Assembly: GCF_011305535.1 (NCBI RefSeq)
Contig: NZ_CP049905.1
Coordinates: 2,304,001-2,368,000, forward strand
Source: Diaphorobacter sp. HDW4B
GTDB lineage: Bacteria; Pseudomonadota; Gammaproteobacteria; Burkholderiales; Burkholderiaceae_C
DNA length: 64,000 bases
Direction of reading: 5' to 3'
The notes under the pieces were generated by a model that worked only from the letters and a program-made list of their open reading frames with translations, ran no database searches and was not told where the DNA came from. A program made the translations under genes and the position numbers. Position 1 is the first letter of the stretch, and the number at the start of each line of letters is the position of its first letter. This document shows positions 32,928 to 42,818 of the stretch, one piece after another.

Positions 32928-34295
32928 TCAGGCAAGCAGGCGATTCACATGCGCTGCCTGCGCGATGTTCCACAGACTTTGCACCGCGCGGCGCACCTTG
33001 TCCTCAGGGATAGCCCCACTGCCGTAGGCCGCCAGACGCAGCGCTTTGTCGGTGATTTCCGCGCGCGAGAGCGTGTTGCCCGGATCGCCCTTGGGCTCGT
33101 CGACACGGCCATGCAGCGTGCGTCCATCGGTAGTGGTGACGGTGACCTTGCCGATCCAGCGCTGCGGGTAGGCGGTATCCACTTCGTCGTCCAGCACCAT
33201 GCTGATTTTGTCGCGCAGCGATACGGTGTCGGGCGCGAGGAATTGCTCATCGAACTCCGTCAAACCTGCATGACCAAAGCGCGCCGCGATGGCCAGCACC
33301 GTGCCCATCGAGAACTTGCTCTGATGCACCGTGGCGGGCGACACCACGGGGCCAAGCACATCGATTGCGCCCTGATGCACATGGCAAACGACCTGCGCGA
33401 TGTCTGCGAGTTGCAGGCCGTTGTGCTGCATCACCTGCAACAGCGCATCGGCGGCAGGATGCGTGTGGCGGCACGAGGCATGCCATTTGAACGAGGTCTC
33501 CGGCGTGGCCCAGCGCGTGCCGAGGCGGTCCGTCAATTTCGCCGCATCCGAATCGCTCGACATGCCCGCCGCCATACCCTGCGGTCCGGTGAAGATGTCC
33601 TGCGCGCCGGTGAAACCATCACGCGCCAGATAGGCCGCCGTCAAGCCGGCAGAAGCGGCATGCGCGGTGTGCAGCTGCTTGCTGTCGGCAGCGGTGCGCA
33701 GAAACTCCCACAGACCCGCCGCCTGCGTGCCTGCGGAACCGAATGCATGCTGCATCTGCTGCGGTGTGAGTTCGAGCAGATGGCCGACGGCAGCCGCCGC
33801 CGCGATCGTGCCAGCCGTGCCGGTGGTGTGAAAAATCTTGTAATGGCTGCGACCCAGAAACTCGCCCACGCGAATGCCGACTTCATAACCCGCCACGCAG
33901 GCCGCCATGAAGCGCTCGCCGCTCGCACCAATGCTTTGCGCCACGGCCAGCGCAGGCGGAAACACCACCGCCGCCGGGTGAAACACCGAGCCGTTGTGCA
34001 CATCGTCCTGTTCGGCCACATGCGATGCGGCAGCGTTCGCCATCGCGGCCATCATGGGCGATGTGGTCGCCGACTGGCCGATCACCTCGCACTCACCCAC
34101 GCGCGGCCCCTGCGACAGCGCGAAGCGCGTGATGCTCTGCACCGGGCGCGCGCTCTGCCCCGCGAGCACCGAGCCGAACCAGTCGACCAGCAGGTCTTCG
34201 GCCTTGCGCTGCACGTCGTCGGGAACGTCCTTCCAACGCAGCCCTGCGGCGAATTGCGCGAGTGGATGCACGTTGATGGCTGTTTCCTGTTTCAT
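32928..34295 (-). CDS. MmgE/PrpD family protein
   Basis: A 455-residue MmgE/PrpD protein. The helical N-terminal half includes NAAASHVAEQDDVHNGSVFH, VFPPALAVAQSIGASGERFM and GTAGTIAAAAAVGHLLELT. The C-terminal half has FKWHASCRHTHPAADALLQV. The family contains 2-methylcitrate dehydratase, cis-aconitate decarboxylase and iminodisuccinate epimerase, all acting on small di- or tricarboxylates. Which activity applies is unclear. Its operon partners make a substrate feeding into CoA-ester chemistry likely. It starts 51 bases after the CoA-transferase gene. Confidence 0.88.
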   Translation of the reverse strand: MKQETAINVHPLAQFAAGLRWKDVPDDVQRKAEDLLVDWFGSVLAGQSARPVQSITRFALSQGPRVGECEVIGQSATTSPMMAAMANAAASHVAEQDDVHNGSVFHPAAVVFPPALAVAQSIGASGERFMAACVAGYEVGIRVGEFLGRSHYKIFHTTGTAGTIAAAAAVGHLLELTPQQMQHAFGSAGTQAAGLWEFLRTAADSKQLHTAHAASAGLTAAYLARDGFTGAQDIFTGPQGMAAGMSSDSDAAKLTDRLGTRWATPETSFKWHASCRHTHPAADALLQVMQHNGLQLADIAQVVCHVHQGAIDVLGPVVSPATVHQSKFSMGTVLAIAARFGHAGLTEFDEQFLAPDTVSLRDKISMVLDDEVDTAYPQRWIGKVTVTTTDGRTLHGRVDEPKGDPGNTLSRAEITDKALRLAAYGSGAIPEDKVRRAVQSLWNIAQAAHVNRLLA

Positions 34296-34346
34296 GTGAA
34301 ATCCCCTTGTGTGTCCGTTGCCAGCGCTGGTTGTTTGTTTGATTGT

Positions 34347-35552
34347 TCAATCTGCGACGTTGTCGCCGGAAAGCAGTTCGTCGATCTGCGTTTGCGACCA
34401 ACCCAGCCCCGCCAGAATGCGGGCCGTGTGCTCGCCGACTGCAGGCACAGCATCCATGCGGTAGTCGAATGCGTTGTTCAGCCCTGGCGGCAGCAAGGCA
34501 GGCACGTCGCCCTTGGGCGTGTTCACAGTGCGCCAGCGCTTGCGTGCTTCCAACTGCGGATGCGCCCACAGGCCAGCCATGTCGTTCACATGCGCGTTGG
34601 CGATACCTGCAACTTCCAATCGCTGCACCACTTGTTCGGCAGTAAGTGCGCCAAAGATGCGCAGAATCTCGGCCTGCAGCGCATCGCGGTTCTGGTTGCG
34701 ATGGGCGTTGCTGGCAAAACGTGCGTCCTTGGCCAGTTCGGGCTTTTCCAGCACCTTGTCGCAAAAGGCCAGCCACTCGCGTTCGTTCTGCAGACCGAGC
34801 ATCACCGTGCCGCCATCGCCCGCGATGAATGGGCCGTACGGGTAGATGCTGGCGTGCGATGCGCCCGTGCGCGGCGGTGGCGGTGCACCGTCGAATGCGT
34901 AGTACATCGGATAGCCCATCCACTCGCCCAATGCTTCGAGCATGGACACGTCGATGTGGCTGCCCTCGCCCGTCTTGGCGCGCAGCAGCAGGGCCGACAT
35001 GATGTTGGTGTACGCGTACATGCCAGCCGCAATATCGGCTACCGAAATGCCCGCCTTACTGGGCACTTCAGGCGTTCCGGTGATCGAGAGAAAACCTGCC
35101 TCGCTTTGAATCAGCAGGTCATAAGCTTTCTTGTCACGATACGGACCGTCAGCACCGTAGCCGCTGATGTCGCAAACGATGAGCTTTGGAAACTTCTCAT
35201 GCAGCGCGTCATAAGACAGCCCCATGCGCGCCGCAGCACCTGGCGCGAGGTTCTGTACCAGCACATCGGCATCGGCCAGCAACTGCATGAGCGCGTCGTG
35301 CGCAATGGGCTGCTTCAGATCGAGCGCGAGGCTTTCCTTGCTGCGGTTGATCCACGTGAAGTGCGAGGACTGGCCGATCACGCGCTGGTCATAGCCGCGT
35401 GCGAAGTCGCCCACGCCAGGGCGCTCCACCTTGATGACGCGCGCGCCCAGATCAGCCAATTGGCGTGTGCAGAACGGCGCGGCGACGGCATGCTCCAGCG
35501 AAACCACGGTGATGCCGTCGAGCGGCCTTGGACGATTCTTCTTGTCTGACAT
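34347..35552 (-). CDS. CaiB/BaiF (family III) CoA-transferase
   Basis: A 401-residue class III CoA-transferase. It shows the N-terminal VSLEHAVAAPFCTRQLADLG and KVERPGVGDFAR, LALDLK, NLAPGAAARMGL, and the catalytic aspartate D145 in the motif KAYDLLIQSEAG. GSHIDVSMLEALGEWMGYP follows. These enzymes move CoA between acyl donors and a free carboxylate, activating acids such as itaconate, mesaconate or carnitine without ATP. It lies 11 bases after the acyl-CoA dehydrogenase gene, so activation followed by dehydrogenation or hydration is a reasonable order. Confidence 0.92.
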   Translation of the reverse strand: MSDKKNRPRPLDGITVVSLEHAVAAPFCTRQLADLGARVIKVERPGVGDFARGYDQRVIGQSSHFTWINRSKESLALDLKQPIAHDALMQLLADADVLVQNLAPGAAARMGLSYDALHEKFPKLIVCDISGYGADGPYRDKKAYDLLIQSEAGFLSITGTPEVPSKAGISVADIAAGMYAYTNIMSALLLRAKTGEGSHIDVSMLEALGEWMGYPMYYAFDGAPPPPRTGASHASIYPYGPFIAGDGGTVMLGLQNEREWLAFCDKVLEKPELAKDARFASNAHRNQNRDALQAEILRIFGALTAEQVVQRLEVAGIANAHVNDMAGLWAHPQLEARKRWRTVNTPKGDVPALLPPGLNNAFDYRMDAVPAVGEHTARILAGLGWSQTQIDELLSGDNVAD

Positions 35553-35563
35553 CTCGCGCCTCC

Positions 35564-36730
35564 TCAGAACGAACGTGGCAAACCGAGGATGTGCTCGGCC
35601 ACATACGAATAGATGAGATTGGTGGAGATCGGCGCCACCTGGTACAGACGTGTTTCACGAAACTTGCGCTCCACGTCGTATTCGCAGGCAAAGCCGAAGC
35701 CGCCGTGGAATTGCAGGCACGCGTTCGCCGCTTCCCAGCTCGCCTTGGCCGCGAGATACTTCGCCATATTGGCCTGCGCGCCCATGGGCTCGTGCTTGTC
35801 GAACAGCTCGCACGCCTTCCAGCGCATGAGGTTGGCGGCTTCGATCTCGATGAACGCATCGGCGATCGGGAACTGCACGCCCTGGTTCTGGCCGATGGGG
35901 CGACCGAACACGTTGCGGTCTTTCACATAGTTGGTGATGCGGTCGATGAACCAGTACCCGTCGCCGATGCACTCGGCGGCGATCAGCGTGCGCTCGGCGT
36001 TCAGGCCGTCGAGGATGTACTTGAAACCCTTGCCTTCCTCGCCAATCAGGTTCTCTTCGGGGATTTCGAGGTTCTCGAAGAACAGCTCGTTCGTCTCGTG
36101 ATTCACCATGTTGAGAATCGGGCGCACGGTCATGCCCGTCTTCTCGGCTTCGCGCAGATCGACCATGAAGATCGACATGCCTTCGCTCTTTTTCTTCACG
36201 TCGGCCAGCGGCGTGGTGCGCGCCAGCAGAATCATCCAGTCGCTGTGCTGAATGCGGCTGATCCACACCTTCTGGCCGTTGATGACGTAGCGGCCATCCT
36301 TCTTCACCGCCGTCGTCTTGATCTTGGTGGTGTCGGTGCCGGTGGTCGGTTCGGTCACGCCCATGGATTGCAGACGCCATTCGCCGGATGCTATTTTTGG
36401 CAGGTACTTTTGCTTCTGCGCGTCGGAGCCGTGGCGCAGCAGCGTGCCCATGTTGTACATCTGGCCGTGGCACGCGCCGGAGTTGCCACCGCAGCGGTTG
36501 ATCTCCTCCATGATGACCGAGGCTTCGGTCAAGCCCAGACCCGATCCTCCGTATTCGGTGGGAATCAGCGCGGCCAGCCAGCCGGCTTGGGTGAGCGCGT
36601 TCACGAACTGTTCGGGATAGGCACGTGCCTCGTCCACCTTGCGGAAATATTCATCCGGAAACTCTGCGCACAGCGCGCGAATCGCGTCGCGGATTTCGGG
36701 GTAGTTGTTGGAGAGCGTCTGTTCGATCAT
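35564..36730 (-). CDS. Acyl-CoA dehydrogenase
   Basis: A 388-residue flavoprotein of standard acyl-CoA dehydrogenase length. It has PTEYGGSGLGLTEASVIMEE, the FAD-binding MGVTEPTTGTDTTKIKTTA, YVINGQKVWISRIQHSDWMI and the C-terminal QFHGGFGFACEYDVERKFRE. The region that normally carries the catalytic glutamate reads YQVAPISTNLIYSYVAEHIL, so I cannot place the catalytic base with confidence. The ATG at 36730 was chosen because 36808 overlaps the upstream gene. It is 20 bases after the hydratase gene. A branched or dicarboxylic acyl-CoA is the likely substrate. Confidence 0.9.
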   Translation of the reverse strand: MIEQTLSNNYPEIRDAIRALCAEFPDEYFRKVDEARAYPEQFVNALTQAGWLAALIPTEYGGSGLGLTEASVIMEEINRCGGNSGACHGQMYNMGTLLRHGSDAQKQKYLPKIASGEWRLQSMGVTEPTTGTDTTKIKTTAVKKDGRYVINGQKVWISRIQHSDWMILLARTTPLADVKKKSEGMSIFMVDLREAEKTGMTVRPILNMVNHETNELFFENLEIPEENLIGEEGKGFKYILDGLNAERTLIAAECIGDGYWFIDRITNYVKDRNVFGRPIGQNQGVQFPIADAFIEIEAANLMRWKACELFDKHEPMGAQANMAKYLAAKASWEAANACLQFHGGFGFACEYDVERKFRETRLYQVAPISTNLIYSYVAEHILGLPRSF

Positions 36731-36750
36731 GTCTGTGGTTCTCCGGTCGC

Positions 36751-37641
36751 TCAGGCCAGCTCGGCCGTGCCCTGCATGGTCAGCCAGCCATCGTGGTCCT
36801 GCGCCCACAGCTCGACTGTCTTGCCATCGGCAGACGGCTTGCCATGCACACTGAATGCGTTCAGATCGAAGGTCGGTCGCACGGCCTTGAAGGCGAACCT
36901 GCGCACCTTGGCATCGGGCAGATTGCGGCGCAGCACGTCCTGCAGCAGCGTGGCGATCAGCGGTCCGTGCACGATCAGGCCGGGGTAGCCCTCAACCTCG
37001 GTCACGTACTTGCGGTCGTAGTGGATGCGGTGCCCGTTGAAGGTGAGCGCCGAATAGCGGAACAGCAGCACGTCGTCCGGCACGATGGTGCGCGACCACG
37101 CCTCCTCGCCCGCGAGCGGCGGCTTCTGCGGCGTGGGCTCGGGCGCACCGGGCTCGGCAGCCTCGCGAAAGACGATGTCGTGCTCCTCTGTCAGCGCCAG
37201 ACCATGGGCGTTGGAATAGCGATGCTCGACCACCACGAACAGCAGCTCGCCCGAACGGCCCGCCTTGTGATTGACCGACTTGATCGTGGAAACCCGCTCC
37301 ACCTCCTGCCCCACCGCAAGCGGATTGCCCGTCTCCCAGGTCAGCCGACCACCCGCCCACATGCGGCGCGGCAGCGGAACGGGCGGCAGAAAACCACCGC
37401 GCGTGGGGTGCCCGTCTGGGCCGATCTCGCTTTGCTTGGCATGCGGCAGAAAGTACAGCCAGTGCCACAGCGGGGGCAGCTCGGTGCCCGCGAGCGGCGG
37501 CGCATCATCGCGGTCGAACGTCGCGCTCAGGCTGCGCACGGGCGCGGGGGTGATCAGATCGGGCGTGCTCTGACTCTTGCCCAGCCACGTGCGCAGATGC
37601 GCGAGTTGGGCGTCGTCGATCAGGGGAAGTTTTTCACTCAT
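36751..37641 (-). CDS. MaoC-like (FAS1/HTD2-type) acyl-CoA hydratase
   Basis: A 296-residue two-hot-dog-domain protein. The N-terminal FAS1-type dehydratase region includes HWLYFLPHAKQSEIGPDGHP and LPRRMWAGGRLTW. The C-terminal MaoC-like domain has the motif FRYSALTFNGHRIHYDRKYV with its conserved asparagine-histidine-arginine cluster, then GLIVHGPLIATLL. This architecture is that of mesaconyl-C4-CoA hydratase and itaconyl-CoA hydratase. The ATG at 37641 opens the conserved region. It is the first gene of the five-gene operon. A citramalyl-CoA lyase, expected for a full itaconate or mesaconate route, is absent from the window. Confidence 0.86.
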   Translation of the reverse strand: MSEKLPLIDDAQLAHLRTWLGKSQSTPDLITPAPVRSLSATFDRDDAPPLAGTELPPLWHWLYFLPHAKQSEIGPDGHPTRGGFLPPVPLPRRMWAGGRLTWETGNPLAVGQEVERVSTIKSVNHKAGRSGELLFVVVEHRYSNAHGLALTEEHDIVFREAAEPGAPEPTPQKPPLAGEEAWSRTIVPDDVLLFRYSALTFNGHRIHYDRKYVTEVEGYPGLIVHGPLIATLLQDVLRRNLPDAKVRRFAFKAVRPTFDLNAFSVHGKPSADGKTVELWAQDHDGWLTMQGTAELA

Positions 37642-37688
37642 CTTTGTTGTCACTGGCTTGCACAGTCGAAAGAAATGGGGATCAAACG

Positions 37689-37701
37689 GGAACAGCGTTC
37701 C
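37689..37701. promoter_or_regulatory. Palindrome upstream of the acyl-CoA operon
   Basis: GGAAC-AGC-GTTCC lies 48 bases upstream of the hydratase start codon and is a candidate operator. It is in the 377-base divergent gap 37642-38018 between this operon and the pil cluster. In the rest of the gap I see AT-rich stretches near 37860-37970 that could hold a pilV promoter, but no convincing gene or RNA. Confidence 0.4.
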
Positions 37702-38018
37702 AGATGCTCGGCATCTTCCCTTGTGAAGCAATTCAACACAATCGCTGTGTTTGCAAGCTCCCCTTTCGTATTTGCGAAGCCGTGAGCCGCCGAATGCCCA
37801 TCCGGTGTGCTTGTGACCCATCCACCGCACTGACTTTGAACAGCCGAACGGCCATCTTTCCCGTCATGCCCGGCATTTTTGGATCACATCAAACAACGAC
37901 TCATCAACGCCCACAAATCGCTCAATTTTCGGCCAAAGCGAATTGCACACCACCAAACCAGCGACGTTAATAAAAGGCCGTCCACCCATCGGCGAACGGG
38001 GATTTTCAGGACACCACC

Positions 38019-38618
38019 ATGCCGTCTCGCCAATCCATTCGCGGAATCACCTTGTTGGAATCACTGGTCGCCATTCTGGTCGTGGCGCTCGGTGTATTCA
38101 GCGTGCTGGGCATTCAGTTGCGCACCTTGTCGGACGCCCAAGCGGGCATCCGCCGCTCGCAGGCCATTCGACTGATTGAAGATTTGAGCGAGCGAATCAA
38201 CACCAACCCTGCGGCCAGTCAATACCTGAAGATATACACAGCAGATTCACCAGCAGAAGCGGCCAATGACTGCACTACACCTTGCACGTCAGAAGAACTG
38301 GCAAGGCTCGATATTCATCAATGGCATCAGCAAATGCAGCACGCCTTTGGCAGCGGGCGTGCCATCGTCTTTCAAAGCACTGCCGATGCAGACTCCACCA
38401 ATCCAATGCAATTGGGTGTGTTGGTCGCCTGGAAAGAAAATCAACGCGAAGGATCGAATGCTGCAGAGACCGAAGCTTTGAATGCATTCTTGAAAATATC
38501 CGCAACGGAGACCTCCAATAAAGCCTGCCCCGAGCAATATGTTTGCCATCTGCAATACATCAGCATTCCAAGGCATTGCGCCGTTGTAGGAGAAGAAGGG
38601 AGAACTTCATGCATATGA
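38019..38618 (+). CDS. pilV: Type IV pilus minor pilin/modification protein PilV
   Basis: A 199-residue prepilin. The class III leader and cleavage region IRGITLLESLVAILVVALGV has G at -1 and E at +5, followed by a hydrophobic helix. The C-terminal half holds several cysteines (NDCTTPCTSEE, KACPEQYVCHL) likely forming disulfides. PilV with PilW, PilX and PilE primes pilus assembly and carries PilY1 to the tip. It is the first gene of the cluster, since no fimT/fimU lies upstream. Its stop overlaps the start of pilW by ten bases. pilV to pilX are visibly less GC-rich than pilY1 and pilE. Confidence 0.9.
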   Translation: MPSRQSIRGITLLESLVAILVVALGVFSVLGIQLRTLSDAQAGIRRSQAIRLIEDLSERINTNPAASQYLKIYTADSPAEAANDCTTPCTSEELARLDIHQWHQQMQHAFGSGRAIVFQSTADADSTNPMQLGVLVAWKENQREGSNAAETEALNAFLKISATETSNKACPEQYVCHLQYISIPRHCAVVGEEGRTSCI

Positions 38619-39463
38619 AAAACCAGAATGGCATGACTCTGGTGGAGATATTGGTCGGCTTGGTCATTGGCCTGCTGATCGTCGCGATTGCACTGACCTC
38701 ATTGCAGGTATCGCAATTCGTCTCCACCACAGTGAACGAATCCGTCAGTTTGAGACAGGATGCCAATACCGCCTTGCGAATCATCGGATTGCAGATTCGC
38801 CAAACCGGCAGCATCGCTCTGAATATTCAACCTGCTCTGGGAAATGGCTTGGAGCCGGAGGCAATGCGCCCAGTGATTTTCGAGCCGGTTTTGAATTCCG
38901 ATGGAAAAGCCTCGACTGTCAATGAAAGCCTTTCCGCCGTTGGATCACCCAGCGTATCCAAGTCGGTCGGCAATGCCCTGCAGGTCCAGTACGAGAATTT
39001 CATCGAATTCCTGCTGGCCGACTCCACCAAGCCCAGCATGGATTCGGCACTGAGAGATTGCTTAGGACAAAACAAAAGCAACCGCTTACTTTCAAACACC
39101 ATCACCAGCACCTTCTTCCTGCGCGATGGCAACCTCATGTGTACAGGCGTCGCAGGCACGCCGCAGCCCATCATCGGCAATGTGAAGGATTTTGCTCTTC
39201 ATCTGCTGTTGCGAATCCCTGGAGATACCGCCAGTGCAGAGCCCCATTTTCAATATATGGCACCCGCCGATTTGAATCGCACGCCTCAGCAATGGACAAA
39301 AGTAAGCGCCGTGGAAGTCTGCCTGGAATTGGAAAGCCCCGGCACCAAAGCTCCAAATGTGGATGCGACCTATCAAAAATGCGACGGGCAAATACAAGCC
39401 AAAGGCGACCGATTGGTGATATTGACCCGACAGCTCTTCCATATTCGCGCCACCGGAGAATGA
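38609..39463 (+). CDS. pilW: Type IV pilus minor pilin PilW
   Basis: A 284-residue protein with the prepilin motif NGMTLVEILVGLVIGLLIVA (cleavage after NG, glutamate at +5) and a QVSQFVSTTVNESVSLRQDA helix extension, the PilW pattern. It is a periplasmic/pilus minor pilin needed for assembly. Of several in-frame ATGs, 38609 (with an AGAAGGGAG site) or 38615 fit best. 38543 would put 22 unrelated residues before the leader. It overlaps pilV and is followed after one base by pilX. Confidence 0.88.
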   Translation: MHMKNQNGMTLVEILVGLVIGLLIVAIALTSLQVSQFVSTTVNESVSLRQDANTALRIIGLQIRQTGSIALNIQPALGNGLEPEAMRPVIFEPVLNSDGKASTVNESLSAVGSPSVSKSVGNALQVQYENFIEFLLADSTKPSMDSALRDCLGQNKSNRLLSNTITSTFFLRDGNLMCTGVAGTPQPIIGNVKDFALHLLLRIPGDTASAEPHFQYMAPADLNRTPQQWTKVSAVEVCLELESPGTKAPNVDATYQKCDGQIQAKGDRLVILTRQLFHIRATGE

Positions 39464-39464
39464 A

Positions 39465-40214
39465 ATGCCTGAATTTCATTTCAAACGCCATTGCCATCGA
39501 CAGAATGGGGCTGCGCTTTATATTGTGCTGATTATCGTATTGATGACCAGCCTGCTTGCGATCTGGGCATCGCGCAGTGCGCTGTTTCATGAAATTCTCA
39601 CGGGAAACGAAGCCGATTATCAGAGAACATTTGAAGCAGCACAGATTCTTTTGAAGGATGCAGAGCTGGATATTCGCAGTGTCCAAGCCTCCGGTACTCC
39701 TTGCTCGGCAGCCAATGCGACTGGAAATGTGTGTCGAGCCAGTACATCGGTTCATTTTCCGCATGATCGTGTGGAACTGGTGGACTTGATCAGTTACCTC
39801 AATACCTTGCCGTCTGGCTGTGCCTATGGCATCTGCAGAAAGCGTTCTGGCTTTCAGGATTTCTGGTCGGACCCAACGACATTGCTGCAAATGACCGCCG
39901 CCAATGTGGGAGCGAGATACGGCCAATTCACCGGAGCGGCCGCCGGCCCCGGTGGCAATCCGATATTGGGACTCAGCGAATCTTCAAAGCAGGTCAAAGA
40001 CCTGAAAGGCGCCTGGTACTGGATCGAGGTTCTGTCTTTCGCAAACTCTGAAGTCGGTTTGCTTTCCACTTACGACAACAATCCGCATCTCAAAGCCTAT
40101 GCACCGGATAAAAGCGTTCCATGGATTTACCGGATCACGGTGTATGCAAGAGGCCAGAAGAAAGGCACCGAAGTGGTTCTGCAGACCGTGCTGTCGCTTC
40201 AATCCAGTGAATGA
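39465..40214 (+). CDS. pilX: Type IV pilus assembly protein PilX
   Basis: A 249-residue protein. Its N-terminal hydrophobic helix (QNGAALYIVLIIVLMTSLLA) follows a short charged leader and has NGA at the cleavage site, lacking the glutamate at +5, which is normal for PilX_N-domain proteins. Then comes the conserved NEADYQRTFEAAQILLKDAE, the helix typical of the family (xxxxxRxxAFxAAEaAL). It probably modulates aggregation and pilus stability together with PilY1. The ATG begins one base after the pilW stop. Confidence 0.88.
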   Translation: MPEFHFKRHCHRQNGAALYIVLIIVLMTSLLAIWASRSALFHEILTGNEADYQRTFEAAQILLKDAELDIRSVQASGTPCSAANATGNVCRASTSVHFPHDRVELVDLISYLNTLPSGCAYGICRKRSGFQDFWSDPTTLLQMTAANVGARYGQFTGAAAGPGGNPILGLSESSKQVKDLKGAWYWIEVLSFANSEVGLLSTYDNNPHLKAYAPDKSVPWIYRITVYARGQKKGTEVVLQTVLSLQSSE

Positions 40215-40260
40215 ATGAATCAATGAAAAGCCAAAAAAAACAGATCGAGGGAGGTATTTC

Positions 40261-42342
40261 ATGCCACGCTTGCTTCTCATTTTCCTGCTCGTTGTGCTGT
40301 CAACGTCGGCAAATGCCGCCACGGCAACGGCAAATGCGAACTTTGCGCAGGCTCCGGTCGATTCTGCAAAATGCTCGGCCGCGACCGCCGTGATCAGCGG
40401 CTACGCGAGCAATGGCAGCACGGCAGTGTTTATGTCGTCATACGAAACGTCGGGTTGGTCCGGTCAGATCGTCTCCACCCTTTTGACCGACAGTACGAAA
40501 CCCAACGCCGACTGGGGCCAACCACCACACCACAGCACCGCCGACAAGCTGGATGCCCTCGCCAGCATCGACCAACGCCAGATGCTCACGCACGATGGAA
40601 CGCACGGCGTGCCGTTTCGGTGGGAGTCGCTGTCCAAGTCGCAGCAAACGCAGTTGCAGTCCCATGGCGTGGCGAAAAGCTACGGAGCCGATCTGATGCA
40701 GTTTCTGCGCGGCGACCGCAGTCTGGAGTCCGCAAGCGCTGCAAACGGCCTCCGAGTACGCCATTCCCGTCAGGGCGACATCGTGCACTCGCGCATGTGG
40801 CATGTGGGCAAGTCCGCGTCGGCCTACGTGGACAAGAGCTACCGCGACTTCGCCACCCAGCAGGCGGCGCGCACCGCCATGCTGTACGTGGGCGGCAATG
40901 ATGGCATGCTGCACGGATTCAACGCGAAGACGGGCGATGAGCTGCTCGGCTACGTGCCGCAAGGCGCGCACCTCAACCTGCACTTGCTGGCCACCCGCGA
41001 CTACGGCCATCACTACTATGTGGATGGATCGCCCTTCATCGGCGATGCGCTGATCGACGGACAGTGGAAAACCTTGCTGATCGGAACTTTGGGCGCAGGT
41101 GGCCCCGGTTTCTTTGTGCTCGACGTCACAACGCCCAGCAGCTTTGCCGAATCCAACGCCACCCAACTCGTCGTGATGGACCGCACCGACGGCAGCGACC
41201 CGGATATCGGCCACCTCTTCGCCGCGCCCACGCTGGACGAGGCCAACGCCCAGCGCGCCCTGCAGATCACGCAACTGAACAATGGTCGTTGGGCCGTCGT
41301 GCTTGGCAATGGGTACGGCAGCGCGAACGGCCAGCCCGTGCTGCTGATTCAGTATCTCGATGGTGCGCGGGAACTGCTAAAAATTTCAGCAACAGCATCG
41401 ACCTCCGGCGGCGCGTCCAGCATCTCCAACGGCCTTTCCGCCCCGCAGTTTCTCGACATCAACAGCGACGGCATCCCCGATGTGGTCTACGCAGGCGATC
41501 TGCAAGGCCATCTCTGGAAATTCGACATCGCGGCCGCGTCGGACCAGCGCTGGAAAGTGGCGTTGAATGGCACGCCCTTGTTCACTGCAGCGCGCGATGG
41601 CAAGCCGCAGCCCATCACCATCGCGCCGGTTGTGCGCGTGCACCCCGACATCGGCGGCCTGATGATCGCCTTCGGCACCGGCCAGGAACTGAGCGAGGCG
41701 GACAACGCAGACAGCTCCGTGCAGACTGTCTATTCCGTGATGGACTACACACGCTACGTCATTCAGGACAGCGGAGCGGACAAGGGCAAGGTCGCCGTGG
41801 ATGCGACACGCAAAGACCTGCCGGTCGCAGCCTTGTCTCGCGATGAATTGACGAGTCAAAGCGGTGCGACCAGCGCTGTTTCCGGCACCTCGGGCAGAAG
41901 TTTCTGGTCGCTGCAGGGCACGTCATTCGCCTATTGCACGCGCACGCCCTGCGACACGGGCGAGAAGAAAGGCTGGTATCTCGATCTGCCCGTGGAGCGC
42001 GAACGCGTGCGCGATCCTCTGGGTTTCTACGGCGGCGGCAATGTGCTCGAAATCATCAGCCGCGTTCCCGCAACCAGTTCCGGGCCATGCGAGCAAACCT
42101 TTCGCACGCTGCTCGACATCGCCACCGGCGCGCCGCAGAAATCGCGCGTGCTGGACACCAACGGCGACGGGCTGGTCAACGCCGAGGACGCACCCGCCTC
42201 GCGCTCAACGGCCGCATCGCGGGAGTTGCGGCTTTCGTCGAGCAACGGCCGTCAGACACGCCAAGGCTCCGACGGCAAGACTGACCGGCTCGACGCCCTG
42301 CCCATGCGCGTCAAGCGCCCGAGCTGGCGACATCTGAAGTGA
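40261..42342 (+). CDS. pilY1: PilY1-type tip adhesin, short form
   Basis: A 693-residue secreted protein with a signal peptide ([17 protein letters not shown]) and the PilY1 C-terminal beta-propeller: [56 protein letters not shown]. It has a calcium-binding loop [15 protein letters not shown] and a second DxNxDG loop near the C-terminus ([12 protein letters not shown]). Full-length PilY1 is usually over 1,000 residues with an N-terminal von Willebrand A domain, and that domain is missing here. PilY1 sits at the pilus tip and mediates adhesion and calcium-dependent extension or retraction. It is placed between pilX and pilE, as expected. Confidence 0.9.
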   Translation: MPRLLLIFLLVVLSTSANAATATANANFAQAPVDSAKCSAATAVISGYASNGSTAVFMSSYETSGWSGQIVSTLLTDSTKPNADWGQPPHHSTADKLDALASIDQRQMLTHDGTHGVPFRWESLSKSQQTQLQSHGVAKSYGADLMQFLRGDRSLESASAANGLRVRHSRQGDIVHSRMWHVGKSASAYVDKSYRDFATQQAARTAMLYVGGNDGMLHGFNAKTGDELLGYVPQGAHLNLHLLATRDYGHHYYVDGSPFIGDALIDGQWKTLLIGTLGAGGPGFFVLDVTTPSSFAESNATQLVVMDRTDGSDPDIGHLFAAPTLDEANAQRALQITQLNNGRWAVVLGNGYGSANGQPVLLIQYLDGARELLKISATASTSGGASSISNGLSAPQFLDINSDGIPDVVYAGDLQGHLWKFDIAAASDQRWKVALNGTPLFTAARDGKPQPITIAPVVRVHPDIGGLMIAFGTGQELSEADNADSSVQTVYSVMDYTRYVIQDSGADKGKVAVDATRKDLPVAALSRDELTSQSGATSAVSGTSGRSFWSLQGTSFAYCTRTPCDTGEKKGWYLDLPVERERVRDPLGFYGGGNVLEIISRVPATSSGPCEQTFRTLLDIATGAPQKSRVLDTNGDGLVNAEDAPASRSTAASRELRLSSSNGRQTRQGSDGKTDRLDALPMRVKRPSWRHLK

Positions 42343-42353
42343 GAGAAACGGAC

Positions 42354-42779
42354 ATGACCCCAACGAAGCACACAGGACCTCGCGGCTTCACCCTGATCGA
42401 GCTGATGATCACCCTCGTCGTGATCGCCATCCTCGCCGCCGTCGCCCTGCCCAGCTACCGCCAGTACATCGCACGCGGCCACCGTGCCGAGGCCAAGGCC
42501 GCGCTGCTGCAGGTCGCGCAATGGATGGAGCGCGCCAACACCTCCAACGGCCAGTACCCCACCGGCCAGCCCACGCTGGTCATGCTGCAGGCGCTCAAGC
42601 CCCCGCACTACACGCTGAGCCTGCCAACCAGCACCGCCAGCGGCTTCACCGTGCTTGCCACGCGCGCCGACGTGATGCTTGGCGACCCGTGCGGCGACCT
42701 GACGCTCACGCACACAGGCATTCGCGGCGCGCAGAGCTACAGCGTGGGCAATGTGGCGAGGGAATGCTGGGGGCGATGA
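42354..42779 (+). CDS. pilE: Type IV pilus minor pilin PilE
   Basis: A 141-residue type IV pilin-like protein. The leader ends GPRG, followed by [20 protein letters not shown] with glutamate at +5. Then comes [20 protein letters not shown], the typical minor-pilin PilE sequence. It has a short globular domain with two cysteines (GDPCGDL and the C-terminal RECWGR) that may form the D-loop disulfide. The ATG at 42354 gives a conventional leader, and the GTG at 42339 overlaps the pilY1 stop. It is the last pil gene in the cluster. Confidence 0.88.
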   Translation: MTPTKHTGPRGFTLIELMITLVVIAILAAVALPSYRQYIARGHRAEAKAALLQVAQWMERANTSNGQYPTGQPTLVMLQALKPPHYTLSLPTSTASGFTVLATRADVMLGDPCGDLTLTHTGIRGAQSYSVGNVARECWGR

Positions 42780-42818
42780 CGGCTCAACTGACGTCAACTG
42801 ACGTAACATCGCCCTGCC

